A DNA stretch of 52,385 nt from Plantago elongata (lineage: Eukaryota > Streptophyta > Magnoliopsida > Lamiales > Plantaginaceae), in NCBI GenBank assembly GCA_036897095.1, contig JAYMSP010000429.1:1-52385 (forward strand), in the 5' to 3' direction. Below are positions 1 through 10,791 of the stretch, in pieces. Made by a program: the position numbers and the translations under genes. Each line of letters begins with the position of its first letter. The first letter of the stretch is position 1. The notes below the pieces were generated by a model, which was not told the origin of the DNA, made no database searches, and saw only the letters and a program-made list of their open reading frames with translations.

Positions 1-1479
1 GACTTCGTTTTACTTCCATTTCCCCCCTCCCCCCCCCCTGCATTAAGAAACTCAGGTATAGTACGCGCTCTCTTTTAATGATGTTAAGATTTTGTATATT
101 TTATCATCACTCATGTCAATGATTTAAAAATCATTTCTAAATATCAACCAAACATGCATAAAGTATATAAATAATGGAATCTCCAAACTAATGAAATTTA
201 ACTTCAAATATACTTAGAGCAGTATCTGGTATTGGCAATATAAATATTATGTTATGACGAAACCATAAGGGGTCTATAAAATTTAAATATGAAATAATTT
301 AGAATTTTATCCAGTTAATTTCTAAAATAATATTAGATATATTATTTCACCTCATTAAGTTTTAAATTCTGAATTTGCCGCTAAAGATTTCATTTAAACA
401 TCTGGACTTGGGCGACCGTCATTAATTAACTAAATATATCGGACGTACCACGTTACTCTAATTACACATTGACTTATATATGTCACGGATCAATAATTTT
501 TCAGTGAGATTCATCATCAATCTCATGCAAAACGAATCTCACCAACTGATTCACAATAGCATATAATAATCATGGCAAAATATGAGTTAAATAATATCTT
601 GGAACGGGATCGGCTGATATTCTTAATGTTTTAATGATATTAATAATGTTAAGTTGGTGGGAGAATTAAGATTGTTACGTACTCTGATAGATCTGACTAC
701 AGATTAGCCAATTAACCTAAATATCCTTATATACAGTATAAGATTTAGAACATCAAAGGGGTATCCTACTAGATAAACTCTTGATCTACACGATCACAAT
801 GCTAAAGAGCACAAGCAATCATATATCTCTAGACGGAGTAGATCGGATAGCACACTGAGAAGGGGTTAAGGTATTTATAGCCTATATAACTACTATAGGC
901 TTGACCCATTAAGAATCCTCAAATAAGATATTCTACTTAGCTAGTAAGACTTACTCTAATAATAATTCTTCCTAGTTAAGTATACTTAACTATCAAAACA
1001 TAATCTAATCAATAAATAAATGTCCACATAAATAACTAATTACACATTAACTAGGAGATGATGCCTTCTTTAAATCTACGTAGAATCGCGCGCCTACGCC
1101 TCTTGACAATCCCAGTTCGTAACAAAGATTTATGTTAATTTTTTACCAGATGAACATTTATATCCTGACATTGCATTATGCCGAACCTTCTATAATAAAA
1201 TCATGTTTGTAGTTATATTTATAATGTATCTTGATCCCTTTAGTCCCTCAATAAAAACGATTTCTAGGACAATCACTCTGGATAAATTTAAAATAAAATA
1301 TATATAATATAATAAATATTTGATGATACTAATAAAATTAACCATATGCTAATTTTCGATCATTTTATAAAGTAATTTTTTTAGGCAAGGACATTATGTT
1401 TTCGTATTACCGCCCAAAAGTTTGGAAAGATATTTTCTTTTTATATAAATAATAGTATAATACAATCTGTAATAGATTA
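1..1479. other. intergenic, no gene seen
   Basis: AT-rich DNA that starts with a pyrimidine/C-rich run near position 22-40. I see no ORF with coding character, no family match and no clear transposon ends. It may hold old repeats too decayed to recognise by eye. Confidence 0.5.
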
Positions 1480-1551
1480 TGAAATGCAGCTCAGTTGGTA
1501 AGACGCTTCACCTCCAACCAATAAATTGGGGGTTCGAGTCACCCCGTTTCA
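1480..1551 (+). repeat. tRNA-like sequence, probably a SINE head or tRNA pseudogene
   Basis: A 72-base segment has the internal promoter layout of a tRNA. There is an A-box-like GCTCAGTTGGTAAGACG near 1488 and a B-box-like GGTTCGAGTCACC near 1530. The ends TGAAATG and CGTTTCA can pair over seven positions with one G-T pair, like an acceptor stem. The anticodon arm is poor, so this is unlikely to be a working tRNA. An A-rich tail follows at once, which fits a tRNA-derived SINE. A weaker, similar head lies at 2456-2524. Confidence 0.5.
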
Positions 1552-1967
1552 AAAAATATATAATCTCTAATAATTTTATTCTCCAAAATTCAAATTAATT
1601 ATAAGTACGTCCCACATTTTACAAGATGGCATTATAGTCAGACCCTTTCGGAAGATAAGCAGCAATGAAAGGCAGCCAGTTGCAACTTGCAACCAGACAC
1701 TGAAATTTTTGGGATAAGGAAATATTATTATTATAATTGAGAAAAAAGCAAAAGCCACCACTTAATTTAGGACACAATGCAATATTCTGTCTCAACTCCA
1801 AAATTTTAAAAGTAGCGAAAATATAAAAGAAATTCCATGGTGTCATGGAAATTCCAGCAAGGCAGGATCACAAAGCACAAAACATAATCTGCCTCTAGCT
1901 TCCACATTTTAAAGGCATAGGAGCACGAGAAGACTTGTGGAAATCGTGAAATCCAACTTTCTTAATC

Positions 1968-1976
1968 CTATATATG
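1968..1976 (+). promoter_or_regulatory. TATA box of IMA copy 1
   Basis: CTATATATG lies 102 bases before the proposed start codon and is followed by a CT-rich leader typical of a plant 5' UTR. The second copy has CTATTTATA at the same place (3995-4003). This puts transcription start near 2000, so the longer upstream-extended ORF that begins at 1937 cannot be the main product. Confidence 0.55.
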
Positions 1977-2077
1977 TTCATCTTCAATCCTCTCAATTTT
2001 CATCACTCACACTTGAACCAATCCAATCAACAAAACTTCATTTCTACAGATTATATATCCTATATTTCCGAAGTAGA

Positions 2078-2203
2078 ATGGCTAAACTATCCGACTTCAG
2101 TGAGGTGACAATCCATGTTTCTTGGTACAACGAGCAAATGCAAGTTGAAGAAGGTGATGGTGATGACGATGATGGTGGTTACGACTATGCTCCGGCTGCT
2201 TAG
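2078..2203 (+). CDS. IMA: IRON MAN (IMA/FEP) peptide, copy 1
   Basis: A 41-residue peptide, intronless. Its C-terminal end reads GDGDDDDGGYDYAPAA, the defining IMA signature: an acidic Asp run, then YDYAPAA as the last residues. There is no signal peptide or membrane segment, as is usual for IMA. In Arabidopsis such peptides are induced by iron deficiency, move through the phloem, bind iron, and compete with bHLH IVc factors for the E3 ligases BTS/BTSL, so that iron uptake genes are switched on. That role here is inferred from the motif. The start is ATG 2078 because the next ATG upstream (1937) lies before the TATA box and because copy 2 starts at the same place. The N-terminal half (AKLSDFSEV...SWYN) varies between the copies, as in other IMAs. 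Length is slightly below the usual 45-60 residues. Confidence 0.88.
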   Translation: MAKLSDFSEVTIHVSWYNEQMQVEEGDGDDDDGGYDYAPAA

Positions 2204-3707
2204 TGTGGAATCAAAATGGAGCGGTGAACTCCTAATTTGGCGCACCTTAGAAATTTCCAATCAAAGTACTTTCCCATGAAATTGGATACATATAGGATCC
2301 CTAACATTTGTTAGCTAGCTAGTTATGGACTATATATAGACTAGAAAGAATTACTATTATATCTTGTTAATTACAATGTGGAAGATCTTTGTCATTCGGA
2401 TTATGTTTACTTGGATCATTGAAGCTAATATCTTAATTCCAATGATGTTAGTATATTGTGCAGTTTAGTTGGTAATACGTCTCATCTTCACTCAATAAGC
2501 CGTTGGGGGGTTTGAAGCACTGATTGACAAAGTCAATTCAAATTACTTGTCAATCAGTTATTGAGTCACTTTTTAGTCGTTTAAAAAAATCAAAAGTACT
2601 ACATATTAGTCGTCTTTTCACGAATGGTCAAATTCCGTGGAGCTAATTGTTGTACAAAATGGACTTAAAAAGAGCCACCACTGCCACATCTTCAAACTGG
2701 CTCAATCATACCATGACACATCCCTGTACAAGAAATAGAGACAGTATATATGTATTTCTAAACATAGAATTTGATATTCTAAATACCTATAAATAATTAT
2801 ACCAGGCTATCTTCTCGATATCTACATATATGAGAACTTATTTATTTTAAATAATGCATTTCGGTTTAAATTTACTGAGTTCAGTTCAATATCGAAAACA
2901 ACAAAACCTAAGCCTCATGATAAGGCGTCTATATTCATTGTGGGACTAGAAAAGATTGACAAATAATATGATTATTTACTAAAATTATGAACGCTACACA
3001 TATACATGCAAAAATGATATACAAATGTTCTCTTACAACCATTGGGTTTCCCATTTTCATTCTCCCCCTTCGTTCCCGCATGTTCGAATATGTCATCCAG
3101 ATCCTAGATTGTATTCCCCCATGATTTTCTTCATTTCAACCATCCCCATACCATATCTTCGATCGATCTCATTCATGACTTATCAACGTGGCTATTTGGT
3201 GGAATCCTACTGTTCGGAAGTGCTGAATTCGGCTTTGAGATTATGTGACGGGATCTTAGATGGATCCATCGGATTAGCACGAACTCTAATCATGACGAAT
3301 AAACCTCGAATGGATAGTTGGCATGAATTAGAAGCGAAAATGGGGAAATACAATCATTATAACCAGGGTTATAGTGATGTGACAAATTTATGTTTCTGGT
3401 TAGAGCACAATTAATTGAGTGACACAGCTAATATAAAAATGCCAATTTGAATTGACTGTTGCCAATTCAAATCGCGTACCAATCAGCCCCAAAACTTTTA
3501 ACTAGAGTTTACTTCCGGACCAAATGTATATACATATAATCTAAGGGTCATGGTACTTTATTCATAACCTATCCTATGATTATAGATCAATTAATTGAGA
3601 TAATGGAATATATGTGTACCGTTAAATCCGTACGATTGCTCGAAATGGCGCCGGACCTGAAAGTCGAATCCCATCACATTCTCATTTATTTTATGACCCT
3701 TCAAAAT
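2204..3707. other. spacer between the two IMA genes
   Basis: It contains the 3' flank of copy 1 up to about 2395, and a degenerate tRNA-like head at 2456-2524 (A-box-like CAGTTTAGTTGGTAATACG, B-box-like GGGTTTGAAGC). It also contains a 129-codon ORF at 3025-3414 that I cannot assign to any family. No other gene is supported. Confidence 0.4.
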
Positions 3708-3941
3708 AAAGGCAGCTTAGCATACACTCAAACGTCCTTTGCGATGAGAAAATATTCTAAATGTTGATTTGATCCTATAAAAAAAAGCAAAAGCCTCCAC
3801 TGAATTTAAGACACATGATTCTATCACAATTTTAAAAGTAAACAACATATACAAGAAATTCCATGTTGTCATGGGAATTTCCAGCATGGCAGGACCACGA
3901 AGGCAAAACATAATCTGCCTCTAGTTTCCACATTTTAAAGA

Positions 3942-3955
3942 CACATGAGCACATG
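3942..3955 (+). promoter_or_regulatory. two E-boxes upstream of IMA copy 2
   Basis: Two CACATG hexamers (3942-3947 and 3950-3955) lie about 40-53 bases before the TATA box. CANNTG is the core bound by bHLH factors, and IMA genes are known targets of bHLH IVc proteins. The aligned part of copy 1 lacks both words. Binding is inference; E-boxes are frequent by chance. Confidence 0.3.
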
Positions 3956-3994
3956 CAATACTCATGGAAATTGTGAATTCCAACTTCTTTAACC

Positions 3995-4003
3995 CTATTT
4001 ATA
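3995..4003 (+). promoter_or_regulatory. TATA box of IMA copy 2
   Basis: CTATTTATA sits 120 bases before the ATG at 4123, in the same context as CTATATATG of copy 1 and before the same CATCTTCAATCCTCTCAATTT leader. Confidence 0.5.
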
Positions 4004-4122
4004 TTCATCTTCAATCCTCTCAATTTTCAACACTAGCTCACTGTCTCACTCTTAAACCATTCCAATTAAACTATCACTTCACTCTGCAGATTTATACTTA
4101 TATCTTATATTTCAGAAGTAGA

Positions 4123-4248
4123 ATGGCTAAAGTATCCGCTTTCAGTGAGGTGATAATGAATTTTTCCTGGTACAACGTGCAAATGCAAGTCGAAGAGGGT
4201 GATGGTGATGACGATGATGGTGGTTATGATTACGCTCCGGCTGCGTAA
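4123..4248 (+). CDS. IMA: IRON MAN (IMA/FEP) peptide, copy 2
   Basis: A 41-residue intronless peptide, paralogue of 2078-2203. It differs from copy 1 at seven residues, all among positions 4-19 (L4V, D6A, T11I, I12M, H13N, V14F, E19V). Residues 20-41, including the GDGDDDDGGYDYAPAA end, are identical, although six codons there differ silently (V23, E25, Y35, D36, Y37, A41). This is what selection on the C-terminal iron/BTS-binding part predicts. The same start logic applies as for copy 1: ATG 4123 follows the TATA box, whereas the in-frame ATG at 3964 precedes it. The stop is TAA, against TAG in copy 1. The role, iron-deficiency signalling, is inferred from the family. Confidence 0.88.
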   Translation: MAKVSAFSEVIMNFSWYNVQMQVEEGDGDDDDGGYDYAPAA

Positions 4249-4318
4249 TATATGATCAAAATGGAGCAACAGCTGATTTATAAGTTTCTAAGCTAGTAAT
4301 ACTAAGCCATGTAATTGG

Positions 4319-4339
4319 ATATATATATATATATATATA
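4319..4339. repeat. (AT)n microsatellite
   Basis: About ten AT units in the 3' flank of IMA copy 2, absent from copy 1. Confidence 0.9.
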
Positions 4340-4430
4340 GGATATCTCTAACGTTGTTAGCTAGCTAGTTATGGGCTATATGTAGTAGACCAGAAAGGAT
4401 TATGTATATATCCTGCTATATTGGTTTACA

Positions 4431-6183
4431 TGCATTCTCGTTTTTAACCTAATCTGCAACAAACATTTTGTTCACGGATAAATGAAATTAAAAGAATGAC
4501 ATGTGATTCGAGCTTGTCTTATGATCATTCTACTAGCATATACTGTGGTATGGTTTTAGGCACCAGTGCAACACTAAATTATCATACTTGCAAAGTTGTT
4601 TCTCCAATTTTACCAGAGACAATTGAATTGAATATGAAACTACCGGAACAAATCGCTCATATCCAAAATTTAGTTAGGAGACATATGTATAAAACAAAGT
4701 CTCATGAGGCATCGTCTCTATGTAGATACGGATCATGTTACTAATAAAAATATTTATATTATTAATCAAAAAATCTATGTTGAAATAAATCTTCTTGTAA
4801 TATAATAAGTATTTTTATTGATAACATGATTCGTCTCTATATAAAAATCGTCTCTCATGAGACTTGCTCTGTGTATAATTCCAATGGCCAAACTTAAACG
4901 CACAAATTGTGTTCTTATACATATCAATAAATTCAATGTTATTTTATTACCGACTTTTAGTCAATATATATTCAATTTCTTGTGTGTGTCTCAGTTGATA
5001 CGACTGCTCGAGTTCTTGAGATTGTTGAATTTACATGAACTTCCAAATACAGGAACCATGCGGTTACTTGTAATATTGTCGATTACATTTTAACCCCTCT
5101 TGGAAACTCTATATCAACATCAAGTTTGTTTCGTTTCACAAGAGCCCTCGTTCCAGTGCCCTTTGCTAGGTGTATTTAGTTTTAACTTATCATGTTTATA
5201 CTAGGTGGACAACAAAGCGCAACTCAAACGTTTCATTTTCGATCTAGTGGTAGGGGATTCGCTCCCCCTTTATTCATTTAAAATAAAATTATTTGTGCTA
5301 GGTGTTGTTAAAAATTTATTTAGTTGCCCCTGTTTTGGTCCCTGTGCTTTGGCTTGCCAGAGCCAATTATTTAATGTTTCATTATTAAAGTGTTATCATC
5401 ATGCAATGTAACATGATAGATTCTATAAAACCTTCTAGTCATAGTATTTTTGAGCATCTGTCATACTTTTGATTTAAATTATACTTTTTTCTTTTAAAAC
5501 GGTTAAATAAAAGAATATAAGTAATGATCTTGACGAACAATTCTAACGGAAAAAGGATCATTTCGTCCAAACTAAATACATCAATTATACCTCACTACTA
5601 GATACCATTATCATATACATCAAAATAAAATCACAAATTCTAAAATTCCAAAATCATAATCTACTTAACCACCGGATAAAACTCAGCAAGCATCACTAAA
5701 AATAAAGTTTGCGTAGACAAATCTTCACCACTAATACGGTCTGATCCAAACTATGTTTTCCCCATTTTTTATACCATAAGCTAATTAACCATTTTTTTTC
5801 CACCCGAAACAACTAAGGCCAATATCAACGACGGATACAATAGCACAATCTATCAACAAAATATAAATGTAGAATTAAGGGGGAAACTGCATGCTAACAG
5901 GAATGTAGAAGCCAAGAACACATTAACAATAACAAAAGAGCAACAGGCTAGGGAGGGCAGCATCACAGACACAACATAATATCTACAGTAGCAAAAGGGC
6001 AGTATCATTCAACAAGAATGGACATAGCTTAATTACCGACTTAGTAGATCTTAGTTCGGGTATTAATGTACCCTAGGTTTTTCAGCCACGCGCGCGTTCG
6101 TCAGTCCGGTAATTCGCCTTTCCATTTCCCTTCCAATATACTCCGATCAGACCAAATTCTCCAAATCAGACTGAAATTCAATC
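4431..6183. other. intergenic, no gene seen
   Basis: Several ORFs of 60-85 codons exist here but none has a recognisable domain, splice partner or biased composition. The last 200 bases (from about 6000) are probably the promoter and 5' UTR of the gene starting at 6184. Confidence 0.45.
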
Positions 6184-9100
6184 ATGGCGGGAGATAACAT
6201 TAACATCAATGAAGAAGATGATAGTAATCATACTTTTCAGTGGGATGAGAATTCTCAGCTCTATTACCATGCCAGGTTTCTTTTCATTTTTTCTTTATTC
6301 AAAATCACTAGTCTTCTTCTTCTTCTTCTTGTTCAACCAATACTCGTTCGATGCAATCAATTAGCTCTATGTATAGCTTCAATTACTACTCAGATGGTCT
6401 TTTACGAATTTCTGATTCCCCCAATTTTTGCTTCTGCAACGAATTGATGTTTCGTTATTATGCCCAATTTAGGTTTATAATTTTTTGCTCTACAATATGT
6501 TGTGTTGATGATGCAGCTCTGGTTTTTACCATGATCCGAAAGATGGCTGGTATTACAGCAGCACAGATGGGCTTTACTACAAATTTGAAAATGGGAATTA
6601 TGTGCCTCTTAACTCCAATTACATGGTTCTTTTTCTTTCCGTTTCCGTTTTGTTAGGTTGGCTATGTCAGTTGTGTTTGTTTAAATTTAAATGTATACTG
6701 TTATAGGGAGATGATCAATCTGAAATGCTCAATACCAATGGTGGAGAGACATCGGAAGTGGAAACGCTAGTCGGAGAAGTTTCTGTTGGCCTTTCCAAAG
6801 GTTTGATTATGTCTTGGCTGTTGATTTGCCTAATTGTTAATGCATATGTTCAGCCTACTGTAATTTGACCCTGTTCCAATGATACGGCCTCATTAGTTGT
6901 TTACTGATTTACTCTCTTCTCTAGATTATTGAAAGTTGATTTTCTTGAATTTTTTTGGGTACTAGTATGCCTGAACTTGTTGGCAGCACTGATGGTTGTT
7001 GTGCTATGATTGTGTGCAGAGACAGAGGCTTTGGCTTGTGATAGCGCTGAGCAATCAGAGTACCCACCACCACCATCAGAATGGTATTCCCAGCGTCAGT
7101 CAATTCGTATCATAATCCCTGAATTTATCAATAGCATTCGAGAGGCCTTACCGAATCTCTAATATGCAGGCTCGAGGACGCTCTAATTGAAATGTATCTA
7201 TCAGGCTATTCCCGACAAACTACTGATGCAGCTCCTTTGGACTTGAATATGGCTGTGGAAACTAATCACACAGAGCAGATAGATGCATCCACACGTGATT
7301 TGTTTATCTCTTAACTTTTACACAAAGGGTGATAGTAGTGTCTTATGGGAAGGATCTGATATTTTTATTGTGTAGGGGAAGATGACATTGAAGAACTGGA
7401 AGAAGGTGAATGGATTCCTGATGATCCTCAATATTTAAGCAATCTGAGTGAGGAGAATATGGATGAAGGTTTGTAGTATAAGAGTCGAAAGTATTTACTT
7501 TTCTTCATTCCATTTTGTAAGCTTGCCTGTCAGCAGACGGCGAGTTATTTTCATTTATACAAGAGATTTGAAGCGTTAAAGAAAAGGATTTTGTTTCTTC
7601 TATTAGACTTATGATGGTATTCCAGTTAGTCTTTGATCTTTGTTTGCAGTTTGTTATAGTTATATATTGAGTCTGTATTGAAACTTAAGTAGGCAGAGTG
7701 GTGTATCACACTTCACCAATTCTTACTGATGATTGAACCAATCATCTTTTGTCAGGTATTTCTCAGGAAGAGGAAAATTGGCGAGCTCAATATGGTCAAG
7801 TTTGTCAAGTAGATGAGGAATGGATGTCAAATCTGCAAGCAGTAGATTTATGGGACTGGGCTTTGGTTAGAGAGACAAAGAAAGACGGCAAGACGGAGGT
7901 TTGTAAGTTGGTTGGAAGACTTACGAAACGTTCTAGCAAGACTCATCCATCAGTTCCGGCAGGTGGTTGTAAACTGAGAACTGCTCCAGTATGTGAAGTG
8001 CACCTTGATATGGTACGAGTGACATCAGGTTTGCCAGTTATCCATTGGTTTAGATATTATAAATATGTTGGAAAGGTGTGTGGACAGTCTTGTTGCTAAT
8101 CCGATCTGTATTTGGGTAACTTCTATTAGGAGTACAATCTTGTTGAAGAAAACCCAAAAACATGTAACCAATAGTTTTGTTGAAACTCTCTCATATCCAT
8201 GCGCACTTACACACCACACTTACAATTCTCCCCTATATTCATGCAGTAACATGACTGCAACCGATCAATTATTGTTCTTTGATGTGATAGGTAAAATTTA
8301 TAGATTGAGAATTCCTAGCATGCAATATCTGGCTTGCTCGCCGAGTTATGATGCTTCTAATCCAACAAAAGATTGGGGCTTTCCACAACTGTCCGAGAAT
8401 AGTAGTCATACTAAGAAGTTGCCCAAGTATGTTTCACAGCCTGAATCTCAAACCTTGGAGATTGGCGCTCATGTGGGGAAGTCTCAATCATCAACAAAGC
8501 TTTCCTTGTCTAAGAAGGTAAAACGTATTCAGCTTACAGAGTTATTTTACCATACAATAATTGCATGATTTAGTCATCAAGTATTGTCATTCTGTTTATC
8601 TTAAAATGTTTCCAAGCAACATATACAATACATTGGCGAGGTAACCTGGTATCACCTACTATCACATGATCAACAAGGATTTATACATGGTAACTTTAAT
8701 TCCAACTAATTGGATTAGTCACTCAACTCAAGGCCTAGTTAAAGCTGCGTTCATTGGTAACATGACCAGGCACCATGTTGATTATCTGTTCTGAGATTGA
8801 TTATTTTCAATTTTAGGATCATACGTATCGGGATAGAGCAGCCGAGAGAAGAACTTTGCATGGTGGCTTTGGTGTAGGTCCTGGACAAAAGAAACAACAT
8901 GCTAATGACGACTCTGCTCCATCATCTCCCACTTCTTTACATCCTGAGGAGGCTGCTGCTGAATCTCTGAACATTTCATTTGGAGAAGGAAGTTATGCGA
9001 GAAAAATTCTAGAAAGCATGGGCTGGAAGGAGGTAATATCAGTTAGAGCCAAGTGTTACTTGCTGATAATTTGTACATGACTTCATGTTAATAGGGAACC

Positions 9101-9458
9101 GAGGCGTCCTCTTTCTGGTAGCAAAGACAGCATATAGCAATATGCTCGTCCCATGCCTTTCATGCACCCTTGAGCTTCATACATGAGTTTTTTTCCTTGA
9201 TAACTAGATAAAATAAAATGCTATATAACTACTGTATATTGCTGTTAGTGAATCGATCCAGTTAAGTTCTGGCTGACCCTCATGATTCCAGAGTAATGAT
9301 GAATCAGTTACAATGCCGGCTTTGCTTTCGTTGTACAGGGTGAAGCACTTGGAGGTAGCATGAAGGGTTTGACTGAACCCTTGCAAGCAATCGGGAATAA
9401 GGGAAATGCTGGTTTGGGCTTTGATGATGGCAGAAGAAGAAAGTTTTCAAAATCTTGA
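6184..9458 (+). CDS. AGGF1-like OCRE / G-patch protein
   Basis: Ten exons: 6184-6275, 6517-6625, 6707-6800, 7020-7083, 7170-7294, 7376-7468, 7756-8028, 8291-8517, 8817-9032 and 9339-9458. Every junction is GT-AG, in frame, and gives 470 residues. Residues about 15-63 form an OCRE domain of aromatic-rich repeats (YYHASSGFYHDPKDGWYYSS, then DGLYY). An acidic stretch follows (EELEEGEW, about 175). Residues about 240-320 sit where AGGF1 proteins carry an FHA domain (LVGRL...VRVTSGKIYRLRIP), but the fit is weak. DRAAERRTLHGGFG near 365 and a C-terminal G-patch (about 411-461; ILESMGWKEGEALGG, then GLGF) complete it. G-patch proteins usually activate DEAH helicases in RNA processing, and OCRE binds Pro-rich spliceosomal tails, so a nuclear role in splicing is likely. 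It lacks the RRM and zinc finger of SUA/RBM5, so AGGF1-like is the better name. Confidence 0.85.
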
Positions 9459-10073
9459 TAGTTCCATCTAATCAATACGACCGGGTATGTATGATCTTAC
9501 ATTTCATTTTCCTAGTACAGAATAAACAGTCTAGTGATGAGAATGTAACTGCTGTACTAGTAATTAGTAATACTATACTCAGAATTGCTGTAGCATTTGT
9601 TTTGAAGAGTGTCACTGATAGTGATGTTAACAAGCCGAATTGAGAGGAATATCACATAATTTGGCTAGAACTAGGTCTTTAATCGAGTCTAGGCTTGGCG
9701 TGTCTTGTTCAAGAAATGAGCCTACGAGTATAATGTTAGTGTGACATATTGCTCCACGAGTGTCACGTAGAACGTGAGGCCACGAGCATCTTGTTATCAA
9801 CAACAAAATCTCAAGTGATATTTAGTTTGTCAATGAAAATGAATGCATGAAACTGTATAAGAGTATCATCATTCATCATTGATTAAAAGAATTTTGCCTT
9901 TTGTCGGCAATTAATGGTGCTTAGTATTGGATTTGCATCAATTCAGGTAGACGACTAGCTACTAGGGAAAATTAATTAATCATAATTAGTTAGGCTAAAA
10001 AGAAGTCTCTACTGGCTAGCTACTTACAATATAGATAGGTCTTGCGGTGGTAATTATGTTAATTTAACATATA
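9459..10073. other. 3' flank and intergenic, no gene seen
   Basis: Probably contains the 3' UTR of the AGGF1-like gene. The stretch 9740-9790 repeats the word CACGAG/CACGTAG several times. No coding signal is seen. Confidence 0.4.
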
Positions 10074-10325
10074 CTCCCTCCATCCCGTTAGAATTGAAAT
10101 AATTTTTCGTTTTTAGACGTCCCACTAAATTGAAACAATTTTTCACTTATGAAAATAACCTCACAATACGATTTATTTTCAACCACACATTATACAATTC
10201 ATTTCAACCACACATTATTGGACCATGTACTTTTTTATTTTAAACTCATTTTTAGTCACATACTATATATTTTCTTAAAAATCGTGCATTTGGAATATAT
10301 TTTATTTAAAATGAAACGGGGGGAG
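10074..10325. mobile_element. Stowaway-type MITE
   Basis: The left end is CTCCCTCCATCCCGTT and the right end, read inward, is CTCCCCCCGTTT, matching the Stowaway terminal consensus CTCCCTCCGTCCC. Each end is flanked by TA, the target duplication of the Tc1/mariner group. It is about 250 bp with no coding capacity. The inner sequence resembles the neighbour at 10506-10723. Confidence 0.75.
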
Positions 10326-10505
10326 TATATAAGTAATTATATGCTGTGGAATTTTAGAATCATCTTGAAATGTCCCCTCCCCAACTTTGTTTTCTGGATC
10401 GCAATTCGGGTGATAGATAGAACTTGTCTCATACTCATCGCGTAATTGGGATCGCCTGTACAAAGGTTTCTCCGGAATGAGCCCTACTCGACTAGCAAGT
10501 TATTA

Positions 10506-10723
10506 GTCTCTTCGTCCTTCAAGAAGTGAAATAATTTTTCATTTTGAACGTTCTAATAAAAAAATTTATTTATGAAATTAACTCCACGATACAACTCATA
10601 TTTAACTACACATTATTAAGCCCATATGTACTTTTATATCTCAAACTCATTCTTAACTAACTATATATTTATTATAAAAATCGTACAAAACTAAATTGTT
10701 CGTCATTAACGGGACGGAGGGAG
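10506..10723. mobile_element. Stowaway-type MITE
   Basis: The right end reads inward CTCCCTCCGTCCCGTTAATG and the left end is GTCTCTTCGTCC, with TA on both sides. Internal words (TGAAATAATTTTTCATTTT, AACTCATTCTTAAC, AAAAATCGT) match the element at 10074-10325 in the same order. Two related MITEs therefore sit 180 bp apart in the same orientation. Confidence 0.7.
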
Positions 10724-10791
10724 TATGATAGATTTCGTACGAGAAGATGCATCTTAAAAATATGAGTAGCATTTTAAATTCTTTTCAAAAT

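Larger units (their letters stand above)
1664..2395 (+). repeat. first unit of the tandem IMA gene duplication
   Basis: This block aligns by eye with about 3708-4430, an offset of about 2045 bases. The similarity covers upstream sequence (AAAAAAGCAAAAGCC, the GGAAATTCCAGCA.GGCAGGA block, ATCTGCCTCTAG.TTCCAC), the leader, the 41-codon gene, and downstream sequence (TTGTTAGCTAGCTAGTTATG). The strongest similarity runs from about 1738 to 2365. Because the copy includes promoter and 3' flank, it arose by DNA-level duplication and not by retroposition. Confidence 0.8.
3708..4430 (+). repeat. second unit of the tandem IMA gene duplication
   Basis: Counterpart of 1664-2395. The best match runs from the AAAAAAGCAAAAGCC word near 3781 to the GTTAGCTAGCTAGTTATG word near 4370. 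Differences are substitutions and small indels throughout, including a TA dinucleotide run at 4319-4339 that copy 1 lacks, so the duplication is not very recent. Confidence 0.8.

Noticed and set aside
1480..1551. Functional tRNA gene
   Set aside because: A and B boxes and an acceptor-like stem exist, but the anticodon arm does not fold properly; treated as SINE head or pseudogene.
1937..2077. N-terminal extension of the IMA ORF
   Set aside because: It contains the TATA box and a leader-like sequence, and it is less conserved than the 41-codon part.
3025..3414. 129-codon ORF between the two IMA genes
   Set aside because: No recognisable domain, no duplicate in the other unit and no splice partner. 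The second half looks mildly coding-like, but I cannot support a gene.
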